A stretch of DNA of 64,000 bases from Pseudopedobacter sp044361595 (lineage in GTDB: Bacteria > Bacteroidota > Bacteroidia > Sphingobacteriales > Sphingobacteriaceae). Positions 1 through 8,348 of this stretch are shown piece after piece (positions within the stretch are counted from its first letter, which is position 1; each line of letters begins with the position of its first letter). The stretch spans positions 1 to 64,000 of the forward strand of contig JBIKIN010000002.1 of the NCBI GenBank assembly GCA_044361595.1, given 5' to 3'. Below the pieces are notes generated by a model. That model searched no databases. It was not told the origin of the DNA and saw only the letters and a program-made list of their open reading frames with translations. The translations under genes were made by a program, and so were the position numbers.

Positions 1-23
1 TAAGGTAAAAAGCTAAGAAAATA

Positions 24-1403
24 ATGAGTCAAAATATTTCTGATTTTGTAGAAAAATCTTCCCAAAAAGCATTCGACTTACCTCATAGAGGGATTATTAA
101 TAATAATATAGGTAAATATGATGTTGCTGTTAAAAAAGGGCTTTCCAGATTAGATCATTTAGAATTTGCTAAAAAGAAAAGTCATTCAATAAAATGGAAG
201 GTAATGGAGAACCTAGATAAATTTTTACCTGAATTTGAAAGTAATTTTCATAAAAATGGAGGTAAGGTTATTTGGGCAAACACAGTTGAAGAAGCTAATC
301 AAGAAATTTTAAAAATTATAAAAAAAAATAACAGTAAAACAGTTATTAAATCTAAATCTATGGTTACTGAAGAAATTCATTTGAATGAGTTTCTACAATC
401 TCATGATATTGAATCTTTAGAATCGGATTTAGGAGAATATATTGTTCAACTATTAGATCAAAAACCATATCACATAGTTACACCTGCCATGCATTTGAGC
501 AAAGAGGATATAGCTAAACTTTTTAATGAAAGATTTGATACCCCAATTGATGCAACTCCTCAACAATTAACTTTAAAAGCTAGAGAATTATTAAGAGATA
601 AATACTTAACTGCCGACATAGGAATAACTGGAGCAAACTTTTTAATAGCAGATACTGGAAGTATTGCGATAACAGAAAATGAAGGCAACGCCAGATTAAC
701 AACTACATTTCCTAAAATACATATTGCAATTGTAGGCATAGAAAAAATCATCCCATCTATGGCTGATTTAGATTTGTTTTGGCCTATGCTATCTACTCAT
801 GGAACTGGACAAAACCTTACTGTTTACAACAGTATTTTAAGCGGTCCTAAAAAACAAGGAGAAACTGATGGACCTGAAGAGATGTATGTTATTTTACTAG
901 ATAACGGACGAACAGAATTATTAGCACAAAAAGATCAAAGACAAGGGTTATACTGTATTAGATGCGGGGCATGTTTAAATGGTTGTCCTATTTATAAAAA
1001 CATTGGCGGTCACACTTATGACACTACCTACAGTGGACCAATAGGCTCTATTATTACTCCTCATCTTAAAGGAATGAAGGAATTTAAACATTTAAGCGCT
1101 GCTTCTAGTTTGTGCGGAAAATGTAGTGAGGTTTGCCCAGTTAAAATTGATATTCACAAAATGTTACTCTTAAACAGGCGAGATGCAGTGGACAGGAAAT
1201 TAAATACCAATACAGAAAATATAGGATGGTATTTTTGGAAAAAAGGAATGCTTAAAAGAAGCTGGATGGATATGTTTGGAGGCAATATTAAAAATTTCTT
1301 TTTGAGAAAATTTTTCAAAAAGACTTGGGGAGAAAATAGAACTTTACCAAGTGTATCAGCAGAATCTTTTAGCAAGCAATATCAAAAAGACAACAAGCTT
1401 TAA
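24..1403 (+). CDS. lutB: LutB-like iron-sulfur protein of L-lactate utilization
   Basis: Probable Fe-S subunit of the LutABC lactate oxidation complex (cytoplasmic, lactate to pyruvate). The 459-residue protein has a LUD (DUF162) domain at about residues 70-290, then two ferredoxin-like clusters: CIRCGACLNGC from residue 311 and CGKCSEVCP from residue 364. Length and domain order match LutB/YkgF. A LutA-like protein (CCG domains) would be expected just upstream, outside the window; no separate LutC follows. The family match is clear; the lactate substrate is inferred from the family. Confidence 0.88.
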   Translation: MSQNISDFVEKSSQKAFDLPHRGIINNNIGKYDVAVKKGLSRLDHLEFAKKKSHSIKWKVMENLDKFLPEFESNFHKNGGKVIWANTVEEANQEILKIIKKNNSKTVIKSKSMVTEEIHLNEFLQSHDIESLESDLGEYIVQLLDQKPYHIVTPAMHLSKEDIAKLFNERFDTPIDATPQQLTLKARELLRDKYLTADIGITGANFLIADTGSIAITENEGNARLTTTFPKIHIAIVGIEKIIPSMADLDLFWPMLSTHGTGQNLTVYNSILSGPKKQGETDGPEEMYVILLDNGRTELLAQKDQRQGLYCIRCGACLNGCPIYKNIGGHTYDTTYSGPIGSIITPHLKGMKEFKHLSAASSLCGKCSEVCPVKIDIHKMLLLNRRDAVDRKLNTNTENIGWYFWKKGMLKRSWMDMFGGNIKNFFLRKFFKKTWGENRTLPSVSAESFSKQYQKDNKL

Positions 1404-1412
1404 GCCTTTAAA

Positions 1413-2042
1413 ATGATTGATTCTAAAGCAAAAATTTTAGCTAAATATATTCCAGAAAAGGCTGCGCCTATTATTGCACAATGGATTGATTTGTATAAAT
1501 GCAACTTTAAAATATCTAAACAAAGAGGAACTAGATTAGGGGATTACATGCCTCCACAAAGAGGCGAAGGACATAAAATATCTGTTAATTACAATTTAAA
1601 CCCGTACTCTTTTCTTGTAACAACAGTACATGAATTTGCTCATTTGGTAACTTGGAACCATCACAAAAATAAAGTAAAGCCACACGGACAAGAATGGAAA
1701 AACAACTTTAAATTGATGATGAGTCCATTTTTTGAGTTAAACGTTTTTCCTGTTGATGTAAATAATGCTATTCTTAATTATTTAAGAAACCCTGCTGCAT
1801 CTAGCTGTAGTGATGTTAATTTGTTTAACACTTTAAAACAATATAATCCAAAAACCGAAGGTTTAATAGCCATTACAGAAATTGCAGAAAACGATGTTTT
1901 TTACTTAAAAAACGGAAGAGCTTTTAAAAAACTAAATAAAATTAGAACCAGATTTAGGTGTATAGAGCTAGAAACTAATAGACATTATTTGTTTAGTGCT
2001 GTTGCCGAGGTTTACAAAGTGGAGAAAAATTTATCTGCTTAG
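1413..2042 (+). CDS. SprT-like zinc metalloprotease domain protein
   Basis: Cytoplasmic SprT-family protein of 209 residues. The zinc-binding HExxH motif is visible as HEFAH at residues 73-77, followed by a third candidate ligand in HGQEW (His91). The C-terminal part resembles the zinc-ribbon/SprT tail but lacks an obvious four-Cys ribbon. In eukaryotes the related Spartan cleaves DNA-protein crosslinks; the bacterial substrate is not established. It starts 9 bp after the LutB stop. Its stop codon overlaps that of the convergent E1 gene by 4 bp. Confidence 0.82.
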   Translation: MIDSKAKILAKYIPEKAAPIIAQWIDLYKCNFKISKQRGTRLGDYMPPQRGEGHKISVNYNLNPYSFLVTTVHEFAHLVTWNHHKNKVKPHGQEWKNNFKLMMSPFFELNVFPVDVNNAILNYLRNPAASSCSDVNLFNTLKQYNPKTEGLIAITEIAENDVFYLKNGRAFKKLNKIRTRFRCIELETNRHYLFSAVAEVYKVEKNLSA

Positions 2043-4018
2043 AAGGATAGCAGTTTACTGACCATCTCATCTAACCTAGAATTAGCTAAAAACTGCATTT
2101 CTAAATCCAAATTCATAGGGATTGCAGTATCTAAACTAGCACATCTTAAAACTGGAGCATCTAAATACTTAAAACAATTTTCTGTTATTGCAGCAGAAAT
2201 TTCGGCACCAAAACCAGCAACTTCGGTATCTTCATGCAAAATTAAAACTCTTCCTGTTTTTTTAACCGACTCAAAAACCATGTCTTTATCCCAAGGCAAA
2301 AGCGTTCTTAAATCCAAAATATCAAAACTTAAATCTGGATACTCTTTTTTATAGTTTAGAGCCCAATGAACACCTAAACCATAAGTAATTATACTAAACT
2401 GACCACCTTCTGCTCGTAATTTAGCTCTACCTATAGGTATATTGAAATTATTTGTAGGAATTTTACTAGATATTTTTCTGTATAAGTATTTATGCTCGAA
2501 AAAAATCACCGGATTAGGGTTTTCAATTGAGGCATTTAACAATCCATAAACATCATCAGGAAAAGCGGGGTAGACAACAATTAAACCAGGAGTTTTAATA
2601 AACCAAGCCTCGTTAGTTTGAGAATGAAAAGGACCTGCACCTGTTCCTGCACCAGCAGGCATTCTGATAACAACATCGGCATTTTGACCCCACCTGTAAT
2701 GAGATTTTGCCAAATTATTGATGATTTGATTAAATCCACAAGTTACAAAATCGGCAAATTGCATTTCTACAATTGCTTTATAACCATTTATAGCTAAACC
2801 AAGCGCTGCACCAACCACAGCCGACTCGCAAATAGGTGTATTTCTTACTCGCTCCTTGCCAAATTCTTCTACAAAACCTTCGGTTATTTTAAATGCTCCG
2901 CCATATTCAGCAATATCTTGCCCCATTATCACTAAATTTTTATGCTTTCGCATATTATGTTTTAACGATAATGAAATGGCATCTATATACCTTCCATCAT
3001 CTTCGAAATTTGGTTGATTAGCATCGATTAACGGAGAAAAAGAAGCGTACATATCTTCAATTTCTGTTTGAGGACTAGCGATAGGCTCGGGTTGATGATT
3101 ACCAATTTCTATTTCGGAGTTAATTTTAGATTTAAAATCATCTTTTATCGATTTTAAATCATCAGGAGTATAGATATTCTCGGTAAGCAAAAAGTTTTCA
3201 AAATTAGCTATTGGATCTTTAGTGCTCCACATTTCTAATAAATGATTAGGAACGTATTTAATACCAGAAGCCTCTTCGTGTCCTCGCATCCTAAAAGTCA
3301 TACACTCCACTAAAACAGGTTTTGGATTTTCTCTAATTTCTTGAGCTAAATTTTTAATGGTATGGTAAACTTCTAAAACATTATTCCCATCAATCTTCAC
3401 TCCTTGTATCCCATAACCTTTTGCCCTTTCCACTAAACTTTCGCATCTATATTGCTCGTTTACAGGGGTTGATAAACCATAACCATTATTCTCGATAATA
3501 AAAATTACGGGTAAATCCCAAACGGCTGCTAAGTTTAAAGCCTCATGAAAATCACCTTCGCTGGTTGCGCCTTCGCCTGTAAAAGCCAAACAAACTTTCG
3601 AATTATTGTTTAATTTATTAGCTAACGCAATACCGTCGGCAACAGCTAATTGAGGACCTAAGTGAGATATCATCCCAATAATATGATGCTCCTTTGTGCC
3701 AAAATGGAACGATCTATCTCTGCCCTTTGTAAAACCTGTAGCCTTGCCCTGCCACTGAGCCATTAATTTCCAAAGTGGAATATTTCGGCAAGTAAAAACA
3801 CCTAAGTTTCGGTGCATTGGTAAAATATACTCATCATCATCAAGCGCAAGCGTACAACCAACAGCTATTGCTTCCTGACCAATACCAGAAAACCATTTAC
3901 CAATTTTACCTTGACGTAATAAAAGCAGCATTTTTTCCTCTATTAACCGCGGATAAACTAACGATTTATAGATAAACTGAAGTTGGTTAGTGTCTAGGTT
4001 ATTGGCTTTAAAAATCAT
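2039..4018 (-). CDS. Fused 2-oxoacid dehydrogenase E1 (alpha-beta)
   Basis: Thiamine-diphosphate-dependent E1 of a 2-oxoacid dehydrogenase complex, most likely branched-chain type, with alpha and beta subunits fused in one 659-residue chain. The alpha half (about 15-310) carries the TPP motif, GEGATSEG at 148-155 ending in ENN at 176-178. The beta half (about 335-655) begins with the typical VIMGQDIAEYGGAF stretch. This fusion is common in Bacteroidota. E2 and E3 genes are not in the window. It lies 27 bp downstream of the alkyltransferase-like gene, so it may be the last gene of a trmB operon. Substrate assignment is from family resemblance only. Confidence 0.9.
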   Translation of the reverse strand: MIFKANNLDTNQLQFIYKSLVYPRLIEEKMLLLLRQGKIGKWFSGIGQEAIAVGCTLALDDDEYILPMHRNLGVFTCRNIPLWKLMAQWQGKATGFTKGRDRSFHFGTKEHHIIGMISHLGPQLAVADGIALANKLNNNSKVCLAFTGEGATSEGDFHEALNLAAVWDLPVIFIIENNGYGLSTPVNEQYRCESLVERAKGYGIQGVKIDGNNVLEVYHTIKNLAQEIRENPKPVLVECMTFRMRGHEEASGIKYVPNHLLEMWSTKDPIANFENFLLTENIYTPDDLKSIKDDFKSKINSEIEIGNHQPEPIASPQTEIEDMYASFSPLIDANQPNFEDDGRYIDAISLSLKHNMRKHKNLVIMGQDIAEYGGAFKITEGFVEEFGKERVRNTPICESAVVGAALGLAINGYKAIVEMQFADFVTCGFNQIINNLAKSHYRWGQNADVVIRMPAGAGTGAGPFHSQTNEAWFIKTPGLIVVYPAFPDDVYGLLNASIENPNPVIFFEHKYLYRKISSKIPTNNFNIPIGRAKLRAEGGQFSIITYGLGVHWALNYKKEYPDLSFDILDLRTLLPWDKDMVFESVKKTGRVLILHEDTEVAGFGAEISAAITENCFKYLDAPVLRCASLDTAIPMNLDLEMQFLANSRLDEMVSKLLSF

Positions 4019-4045
4019 AAAAAATGGAATTGGTAATTGATTAAT

Positions 4046-4387
4046 TTACTTTTCTAAGTCTAACTCAATATTAGGGTCCCAATAATGTTGTTTAAAATTT
4101 TGTATTTGATCTTCGATAACTTTTAAACCTTCATTCTCTAGAGCATTTTGCATAGTATCGGGAGTATCAAAATGAAATTTCCCTGTAAGCAATCCATTTC
4201 TATTAACCACCCTATGAGCCGGAATATCAATTTTATTTTTGTTGCAATCATTCATGGCGTAACCCACCATCCTAGATGAACTTTTTGCCCCTAAATAAGC
4301 AGCAATTGCACCGTAAGATGTAACTTTTCCTTTAGGGATTAAAGCTACAACTTGATATACTTGCTCGTAAAAGGATGCTTTATCCAT
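4046..4387 (-). CDS. Alkyltransferase-like (ATL) DNA-binding protein, MGMT fold
   Basis: A 113-residue protein covering only the C-terminal DNA-binding domain of O6-alkylguanine transferases. The catalytic PCHRV motif reads PAHRV at residues 56-60: the acceptor Cys is Ala (codon GCT), so it cannot accept alkyl groups. Known ATL proteins bind O6-alkylguanine, flip the base and hand the lesion to nucleotide excision repair. RMVGYAMN (recognition helix with the Arg finger region) is intact. It overlaps the upstream trmB gene by 8 bp, implying co-translation. It could be mis-annotated as an active methyltransferase. Confidence 0.87.
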   Translation of the reverse strand: MDKASFYEQVYQVVALIPKGKVTSYGAIAAYLGAKSSSRMVGYAMNDCNKNKIDIPAHRVVNRNGLLTGKFHFDTPDTMQNALENEGLKVIEDQIQNFKQHYWDPNIELDLEK

Positions 4388-5033
4388 TAAACTTAAATTT
4401 TAAATAATTGATATTTTTTCCTTTTTGAAGGTAAATTTGCTCGTAATGCGTTTTTATATTTAGTATTTCATGATTGGGATAATCTTGATAAACATCAGTT
4501 GAGTTTTCTAGAATAGTTAATTTTAGTTCATTAACTTTTTCTAAGGTATATTCATAAAAACCATCATTATCAGTTTTTAAATTTAAAATACCCCCGTCTT
4601 TTAAAGCTTCTTTGTATTTGCCTAAAAAGGTAGGATTTGTTAAACGTTTTCTTTCTAATGGGCTTTGCGCTTGAGGATCTGGAAAGGTAATCCATATTTC
4701 ATCTATTTCACCTTTCTCGAAATAATCTAATAAATTTTGTATCTGAATACGTAGAAAACCTACATTTTCTATGCCTTGGTCTAAAGCCACTTTAGCGCCA
4801 ACCCAAAGCCTATTTCCTTTATAGTCTACCCCAATAAAGTTTTTATCAGGAAACTTTTTTGCTAGGTTTACGCTGTACTCGCCCTTTCCGCAAGCAAGTT
4901 CTAAAACAACTGGGTTGTGGTTATTAAAAAATGTTTTAGCCCACTGCCCATTGTAAGCTTTGCCTTCTTCTAATTGCTTAACGTTTTTAAAGGTTCCTAT
5001 TTCGTTAAAGCGTTGTAATTTTCTTTTAGCCAA
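4380..5033 (-). CDS. trmB: tRNA (guanine-N7-)-methyltransferase
   Basis: SAM-dependent enzyme that makes m7G46 in tRNA variable loops. The 217-residue length is normal for bacterial TrmB. The SAM motif LELACGKGEYS lies near residue 45, followed by GVDYKGNRLW. The characteristic catalytic segment ITFPDPQAQSPLERKRLTNP is at about 135-155. First gene of a likely trmB-ATL-E1 operon on the minus strand, divergent from the GDP-fucose synthase gene. Confidence 0.93.
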   Translation of the reverse strand: MAKRKLQRFNEIGTFKNVKQLEEGKAYNGQWAKTFFNNHNPVVLELACGKGEYSVNLAKKFPDKNFIGVDYKGNRLWVGAKVALDQGIENVGFLRIQIQNLLDYFEKGEIDEIWITFPDPQAQSPLERKRLTNPTFLGKYKEALKDGGILNLKTDNDGFYEYTLEKVNELKLTILENSTDVYQDYPNHEILNIKTHYEQIYLQKGKNINYLKFKFNG

Positions 5034-5049
5034 TTTGATTTAATTTGTT

Positions 5050-5057
5050 CAAAAATA
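5050..5057 (-). promoter_or_regulatory. Candidate -7 element for trmB
   Basis: Minus-strand TATTTTTG matches the Bacteroidetes -7 consensus TAnnTTTG and lies 17-24 bases upstream of the trmB ATG. No clear -33 TTG is seen at the expected spacing, so support is moderate. Confidence 0.4.
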
Positions 5058-5120
5058 AGATTTAGGCAGTATAATTCTAACTTTTAACTAACTGTCTTTA
5101 GTAACATAATGGATTAATTT

Positions 5121-5128
5121 TATATTTG
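5121..5128 (+). promoter_or_regulatory. -7 promoter element of the GDP-fucose synthase gene
   Basis: TATATTTG matches the Bacteroidetes -7 consensus TAnnTTTG exactly, 20 bases before the TTG start codon. Transcription would begin around 5135, leaving a very short 5' leader. This supports initiation at the TTG rather than further downstream. Confidence 0.55.
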
Positions 5129-5148
5129 CCTTAATAACAGCAATTATT

Positions 5149-6078
5149 TTGGAAAAAACAGCAAAAATTTACGTAGCGGGACACCGAGGAATGGTAGGCT
5201 CGGCTATTTTAAGGAAGTTAGAGAAAGAAGGTTATACTAATTTGTTAACAAGAACATCTAGCGAGTTAGATTTAAGAGATCAAATTGCTGTTGCTGAGTT
5301 TTTTAAATCAGAAAAACCTGAGTATGTGTTTTTAGCGGCTGCAAAAGTAGGCGGTATTGTTGCTAATAATACTTACCGAGCTGAGTTTTTATTCGATAAT
5401 CTTCAAATTCAAAATAACATTATTCATCAGTCTTATTTAAATGATGTAAAAAAATTAATGTTTTTAGGTTCTAGCTGTATTTACCCTAAAATGGCTCCTC
5501 AGCCATTAAAAGAAGAGTATTTATTAACAGGATTATTAGAAGAAACTAACGAGCCTTATGCTATTGCTAAAATTACGGGGATAAAAATGTGTGATGCATA
5601 CAGAGCACAATACGGTTGTAATTATATATCGGCGATGCCTACTAATCTATACGGTTATAACGATAATTATCATCCACAAAACTCACATGTTTTGCCTGCC
5701 TTAATCAGAAAATTTCACGAGGCTAAAATTAATAACTCCCCAAATGTTACCATTTGGGGTAGTGGTACACCTATGAGGGAATTTTTATTTGCTGATGATT
5801 TAGCAGATGCATGTTATTATTTAATGCAAAATTATAACGAGCCTCATTTAATTAATGTTGGTACAGGAGAGGATTTAACAATTAAAGATTTAGCCATATT
5901 AATTAAAGATATTGTAGGTTTTAAAGGCGAACTCGTTTTTGATAGCACTAAACCAGACGGTACACCAAGAAAATTAATGGATGTAAGCAAACTGCATAGC
6001 CAAGGTTGGAAACATAAAATTGATTTACCTGAAGGTATTAAATTAGCCTATCAAGATTTTTTATCAAAGAATAACTAA
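5149..6078 (+). CDS. fcl: GDP-L-fucose synthase
   Basis: NADPH-dependent epimerase-reductase that converts GDP-4-keto-6-deoxymannose to GDP-L-fucose for surface glycans. 309 residues, the normal length. The Rossmann motif GHRGMVGSA is at the N-terminus, the Ser near SSCIYP, and the YxxxK motif is YAIAK. The start is a TTG: the first in-frame ATG lies inside the nucleotide-binding motif, so it cannot be the start. The gene stands alone; the usual gmd partner is not next to it. A strong bidirectional hairpin follows the stop. Confidence 0.93.
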   Translation: MEKTAKIYVAGHRGMVGSAILRKLEKEGYTNLLTRTSSELDLRDQIAVAEFFKSEKPEYVFLAAAKVGGIVANNTYRAEFLFDNLQIQNNIIHQSYLNDVKKLMFLGSSCIYPKMAPQPLKEEYLLTGLLEETNEPYAIAKITGIKMCDAYRAQYGCNYISAMPTNLYGYNDNYHPQNSHVLPALIRKFHEAKINNSPNVTIWGSGTPMREFLFADDLADACYYLMQNYNEPHLINVGTGEDLTIKDLAILIKDIVGFKGELVFDSTKPDGTPRKLMDVSKLHSQGWKHKIDLPEGIKLAYQDFLSKNN

Positions 6079-6118
6079 ATCAAAAAAGGCTCTGTAAATA
6101 CAGAGCCTTTTTTGATTT
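6077..6118. terminator. Bidirectional rho-independent terminator
   Basis: Perfect 18-bp inverted repeat (arms 6077-6094 and 6101-6118, 6-base loop) with GGCTCTG/CAGAGCC at the tip and A-runs and T-runs on the flanks, so it can terminate both strands. It overlaps the stop codons of the convergent genes fcl and the 145-residue protein. Confidence 0.9.
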
Positions 6119-6554
6119 AATAAGTTTCGCTATCTTCTGGTATACCGTAATCTTTAACTTTATTGCTTTTGGTTTTAGAACTAATTAGTCCTGTTAATCG
6201 ATCTATCCATTTTACCAATATCTCTTGATTGATTATTTTACCACTTATTAACTTTTGTGAAAAAATAGTAACTAAAGTTTTTACTATAAACCCACTGCCT
6301 TTAAGTATTGTTTTGTTAAGAAAGAGAGGTAAAAAAGTTTTGGCTAGACTGGTAATATAATCTGAATTGAATCCAGTCTTATTATTTAAACCAAATGATT
6401 TAAAAATATTACTTATGTATCCTAATGGATTATTAAAACTACTTTTAATGGAATTTACTTTTTGGTTAAAGTAAAGTTCTTGCTCCATTTTATCTTGTTT
6501 TAAAATTACAATTTGAGCTTTTAGCTCTTCCATATTATTGATATTGTAACCCAT
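6117..6554 (-). CDS. Hypothetical protein downstream of a holin-like gene
   Basis: I do not recognise this 145-residue protein. The first 35 residues are Lys/Glu/Gln-rich and helical (probable coiled coil). The middle has moderately hydrophobic helices (TFLPLFLNKTILKGSGFIVKT) that could lie on a membrane, and the tail is charged. It begins 2 bp after the stop of the preceding holin-family gene, so the YtxH, holin-like and this gene look like one operon. Probably an envelope-associated accessory protein of that set (inference). It ends inside the bidirectional terminator. Confidence 0.65.
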   Translation of the reverse strand: MGYNINNMEELKAQIVILKQDKMEQELYFNQKVNSIKSSFNNPLGYISNIFKSFGLNNKTGFNSDYITSLAKTFLPLFLNKTILKGSGFIVKTLVTIFSQKLISGKIINQEILVKWIDRLTGLISSKTKSNKVKDYGIPEDSETY

Positions 6555-6556
6555 AG

Positions 6557-6877
6557 CTATTTGATTTTTTTAAATATCATCTTAATTACGCTGTCTGTTA
6601 CTGGCTTGGTAATTAATTTATCTTTTATGAAATAGATTAAGATACTAAGCATAACATAAATGCTGCCTACAATTAAAAAGCCGGCGTAATTATTCCCAAA
6701 CAAATCAGATATATACAAACATAAACCCATGCTTAAAAACAATAGAGCCACCAAACAAAATATAAAAAGTATAGAAACAGTTGCAAATGCGCCTATCATC
6801 AATGCAATTTTTTCTACAGCAGTTAATTTCTGTAATTCTATACTTGTAAGAATGTATTTCTTTATTTTTTCAAACAT
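6557..6877 (-). CDS. Phage-holin-superfamily (YqjE/Phage_holin_3_6-like) membrane protein
   Basis: 106-residue inner-membrane protein with two strongly hydrophobic helices (about 28-55 and 62-88) joined by a short turn, a basic N-terminus and a lysine-rich end. This matches the PF07332-type holin-like proteins that are chromosomal housekeeping or stress proteins, not lysis proteins. It sits 15 bp after the YtxH gene and 2 bp before the hypothetical gene, which suggests an operon. No phage genes are nearby. Confidence 0.75.
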   Translation of the reverse strand: MFEKIKKYILTSIELQKLTAVEKIALMIGAFATVSILFIFCLVALLFLSMGLCLYISDLFGNNYAGFLIVGSIYVMLSILIYFIKDKLITKPVTDSVIKMIFKKIK

Positions 6878-6892
6878 GATTTAATTTTAAAA

Positions 6893-7159
6893 CTATACGC
6901 TCTTGGTTTCGTCAATAATTTCGCCACCCACTTCGTTAATTTTAGACTTAATTTTACTTACAACCTGGTCTTTAAAGCCCGTTAAATTGTCTATTTCTTC
7001 GGCCGCTTTATCTTTTATGCTATCTCCTAAATTTTTCAAAGACTCTGCTAGTTTATCTCTAGTTTCTGAACCTTTTTGTGGGGCAAACAATACACCCAAG
7101 GCTACACCAGCGGCTAGGCCTGCTAATAAAGCTATTACTGTTTTACTATTGTCTTGCAT
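6893..7159 (-). CDS. YtxH domain protein, general-stress type
   Basis: 88 residues: one N-terminal membrane helix (LLAGLAAGVALGVLFAP) followed by a charged amphipathic helix rich in Lys, Glu and Asp (ETRDKLAESLKNLGDSIKDK), the hallmark of YtxH/GvpP-like proteins. Members are often induced by general stress and sit with holin-like and AI-2E genes, as here. Likely first gene of a three-gene minus-strand operon. Its biochemical role is unknown. Confidence 0.85.
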   Translation of the reverse strand: MQDNSKTVIALLAGLAAGVALGVLFAPQKGSETRDKLAESLKNLGDSIKDKAAEEIDNLTGFKDQVVSKIKSKINEVGGEIIDETKSV

Positions 7160-7295
7160 ATTTTTTTTATTTAAAAGTTGATATTTAGATTAATTAATTA
7201 GTTATAAGAAAATACCTTGCCAGTTTATAAAAAAATGAAAATTCGATTTAATAATTACATAATTTAAACAAGAATAATTTATCTAAATAAGGCTA

Positions 7296-8294
7296 CTAAA
7301 CAGTTGTAACGTCTTCGTATACCCTAAAGAAGTGTAAAAACCAAACAATAATTAGTGGGCCAAAAACAAGCCCTACAAACCCAAAAAGTGGCAAACCAAT
7401 AATAACCCCTAGAATAGTAACTATTGGATGAGTATTAGCTAATTTTTTATTAATAATAAACCTGATAACATTATCTATATTAATTATTACAATTAGTGTA
7501 AATAAAACTAAGGTGGTCCCTTGCCATGTTTGCTCGTTTAAAAACATAATTATTGCAGCAGGCAAAGTGACAACAGGTGCTCCAATTACTGGCATAAAAG
7601 ACAAAAAGAAAGCTATAATACCCCAGAAAATGGAATCATCTACACCTAAAACTAAAAAAATAAATGTCACTAAAGAACCTTGCACAAAAGCAATTAAACC
7701 TTGTCCTAAAATATTAGAATAGGTTGTCTCTTTTAATTCTTTAGAAAACTGTAATGCTTGATTTTTATTTAAGGGGGCATATTTAATGGCGTATTTCTCA
7801 AATGATTCATATTGTACAAACATAAAATACAACAAGAAATACATAATAACTAATGTGATAAAAACAGCAAATGTACCCGATAAAACGGATGGAAATAAAT
7901 CTTCTATAAATACGGTTAATTTGCTAATGTAACTATTTATTAAATGAGGCTTATTTAACTTTAAACCTACAAAATCATCTAGTCTAGATATTAATGCAGA
8001 TATTCTAAATTGATCGTTTTTTAAAGACGAAAGTCTATTAACAATCATTACACCTAGAGAAAAAAAGGGTATAATAATAATGACAAAAGAGGTTACAATA
8101 ATAGTTATTGCAGAAGTAACTCTTCCTATTCTTCTCTTTAAATAGAGGAACAATGGTTTTAGAAGTACATAAAGAATAATAGCCCCTAAAAAAGCATTTA
8201 AAAACTCTCTTAACCCGTATGTGATAAGCAAAGCAAGAGCTATCAAAAGAATTAATATGGTGTTCTTCTGTTGCTTAACTGTAAATATGGTCAT
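7296..8294 (-). CDS. AI-2E family (PerM-type) transporter
   Basis: 332-residue polytopic inner-membrane protein with about eight predicted helices, a soluble segment around 90-130, and the conserved C-terminal block with GVIIGLPLFGFVGLVFGPLIIVW typical of the family. Members are proposed exporters (autoinducer-2, Na+/H+ antiport); the substrate cannot be predicted. It lies between the signalling cluster (54 bp away) and the YtxH operon (136 bp away) on the same strand. Confidence 0.88.
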   Translation of the reverse strand: MTIFTVKQQKNTILILLIALALLITYGLREFLNAFLGAIILYVLLKPLFLYLKRRIGRVTSAITIIVTSFVIIIIPFFSLGVMIVNRLSSLKNDQFRISALISRLDDFVGLKLNKPHLINSYISKLTVFIEDLFPSVLSGTFAVFITLVIMYFLLYFMFVQYESFEKYAIKYAPLNKNQALQFSKELKETTYSNILGQGLIAFVQGSLVTFIFLVLGVDDSIFWGIIAFFLSFMPVIGAPVVTLPAAIIMFLNEQTWQGTTLVLFTLIVIINIDNVIRFIINKKLANTHPIVTILGVIIGLPLFGFVGLVFGPLIIVWFLHFFRVYEDVTTV

Positions 8295-8348
8295 AAGGGT
8301 TTGTTAAAATTATTTAGTTAATTATCTTGATCTCCAATTAAAAAGAGT

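Noticed and set aside
6903..7181. 92-residue open frame on the plus strand
   Set aside because: It is antisense to the YtxH gene, with no family similarity and a reverse-strand codon pattern.
7208..7222. Minus-strand TGGCAAGGTATTTTC as a sigma-54 promoter for the YtxH operon
   Set aside because: The GG is right but the -12 GC is TC, so it fails the key position; kept only as a weak idea.
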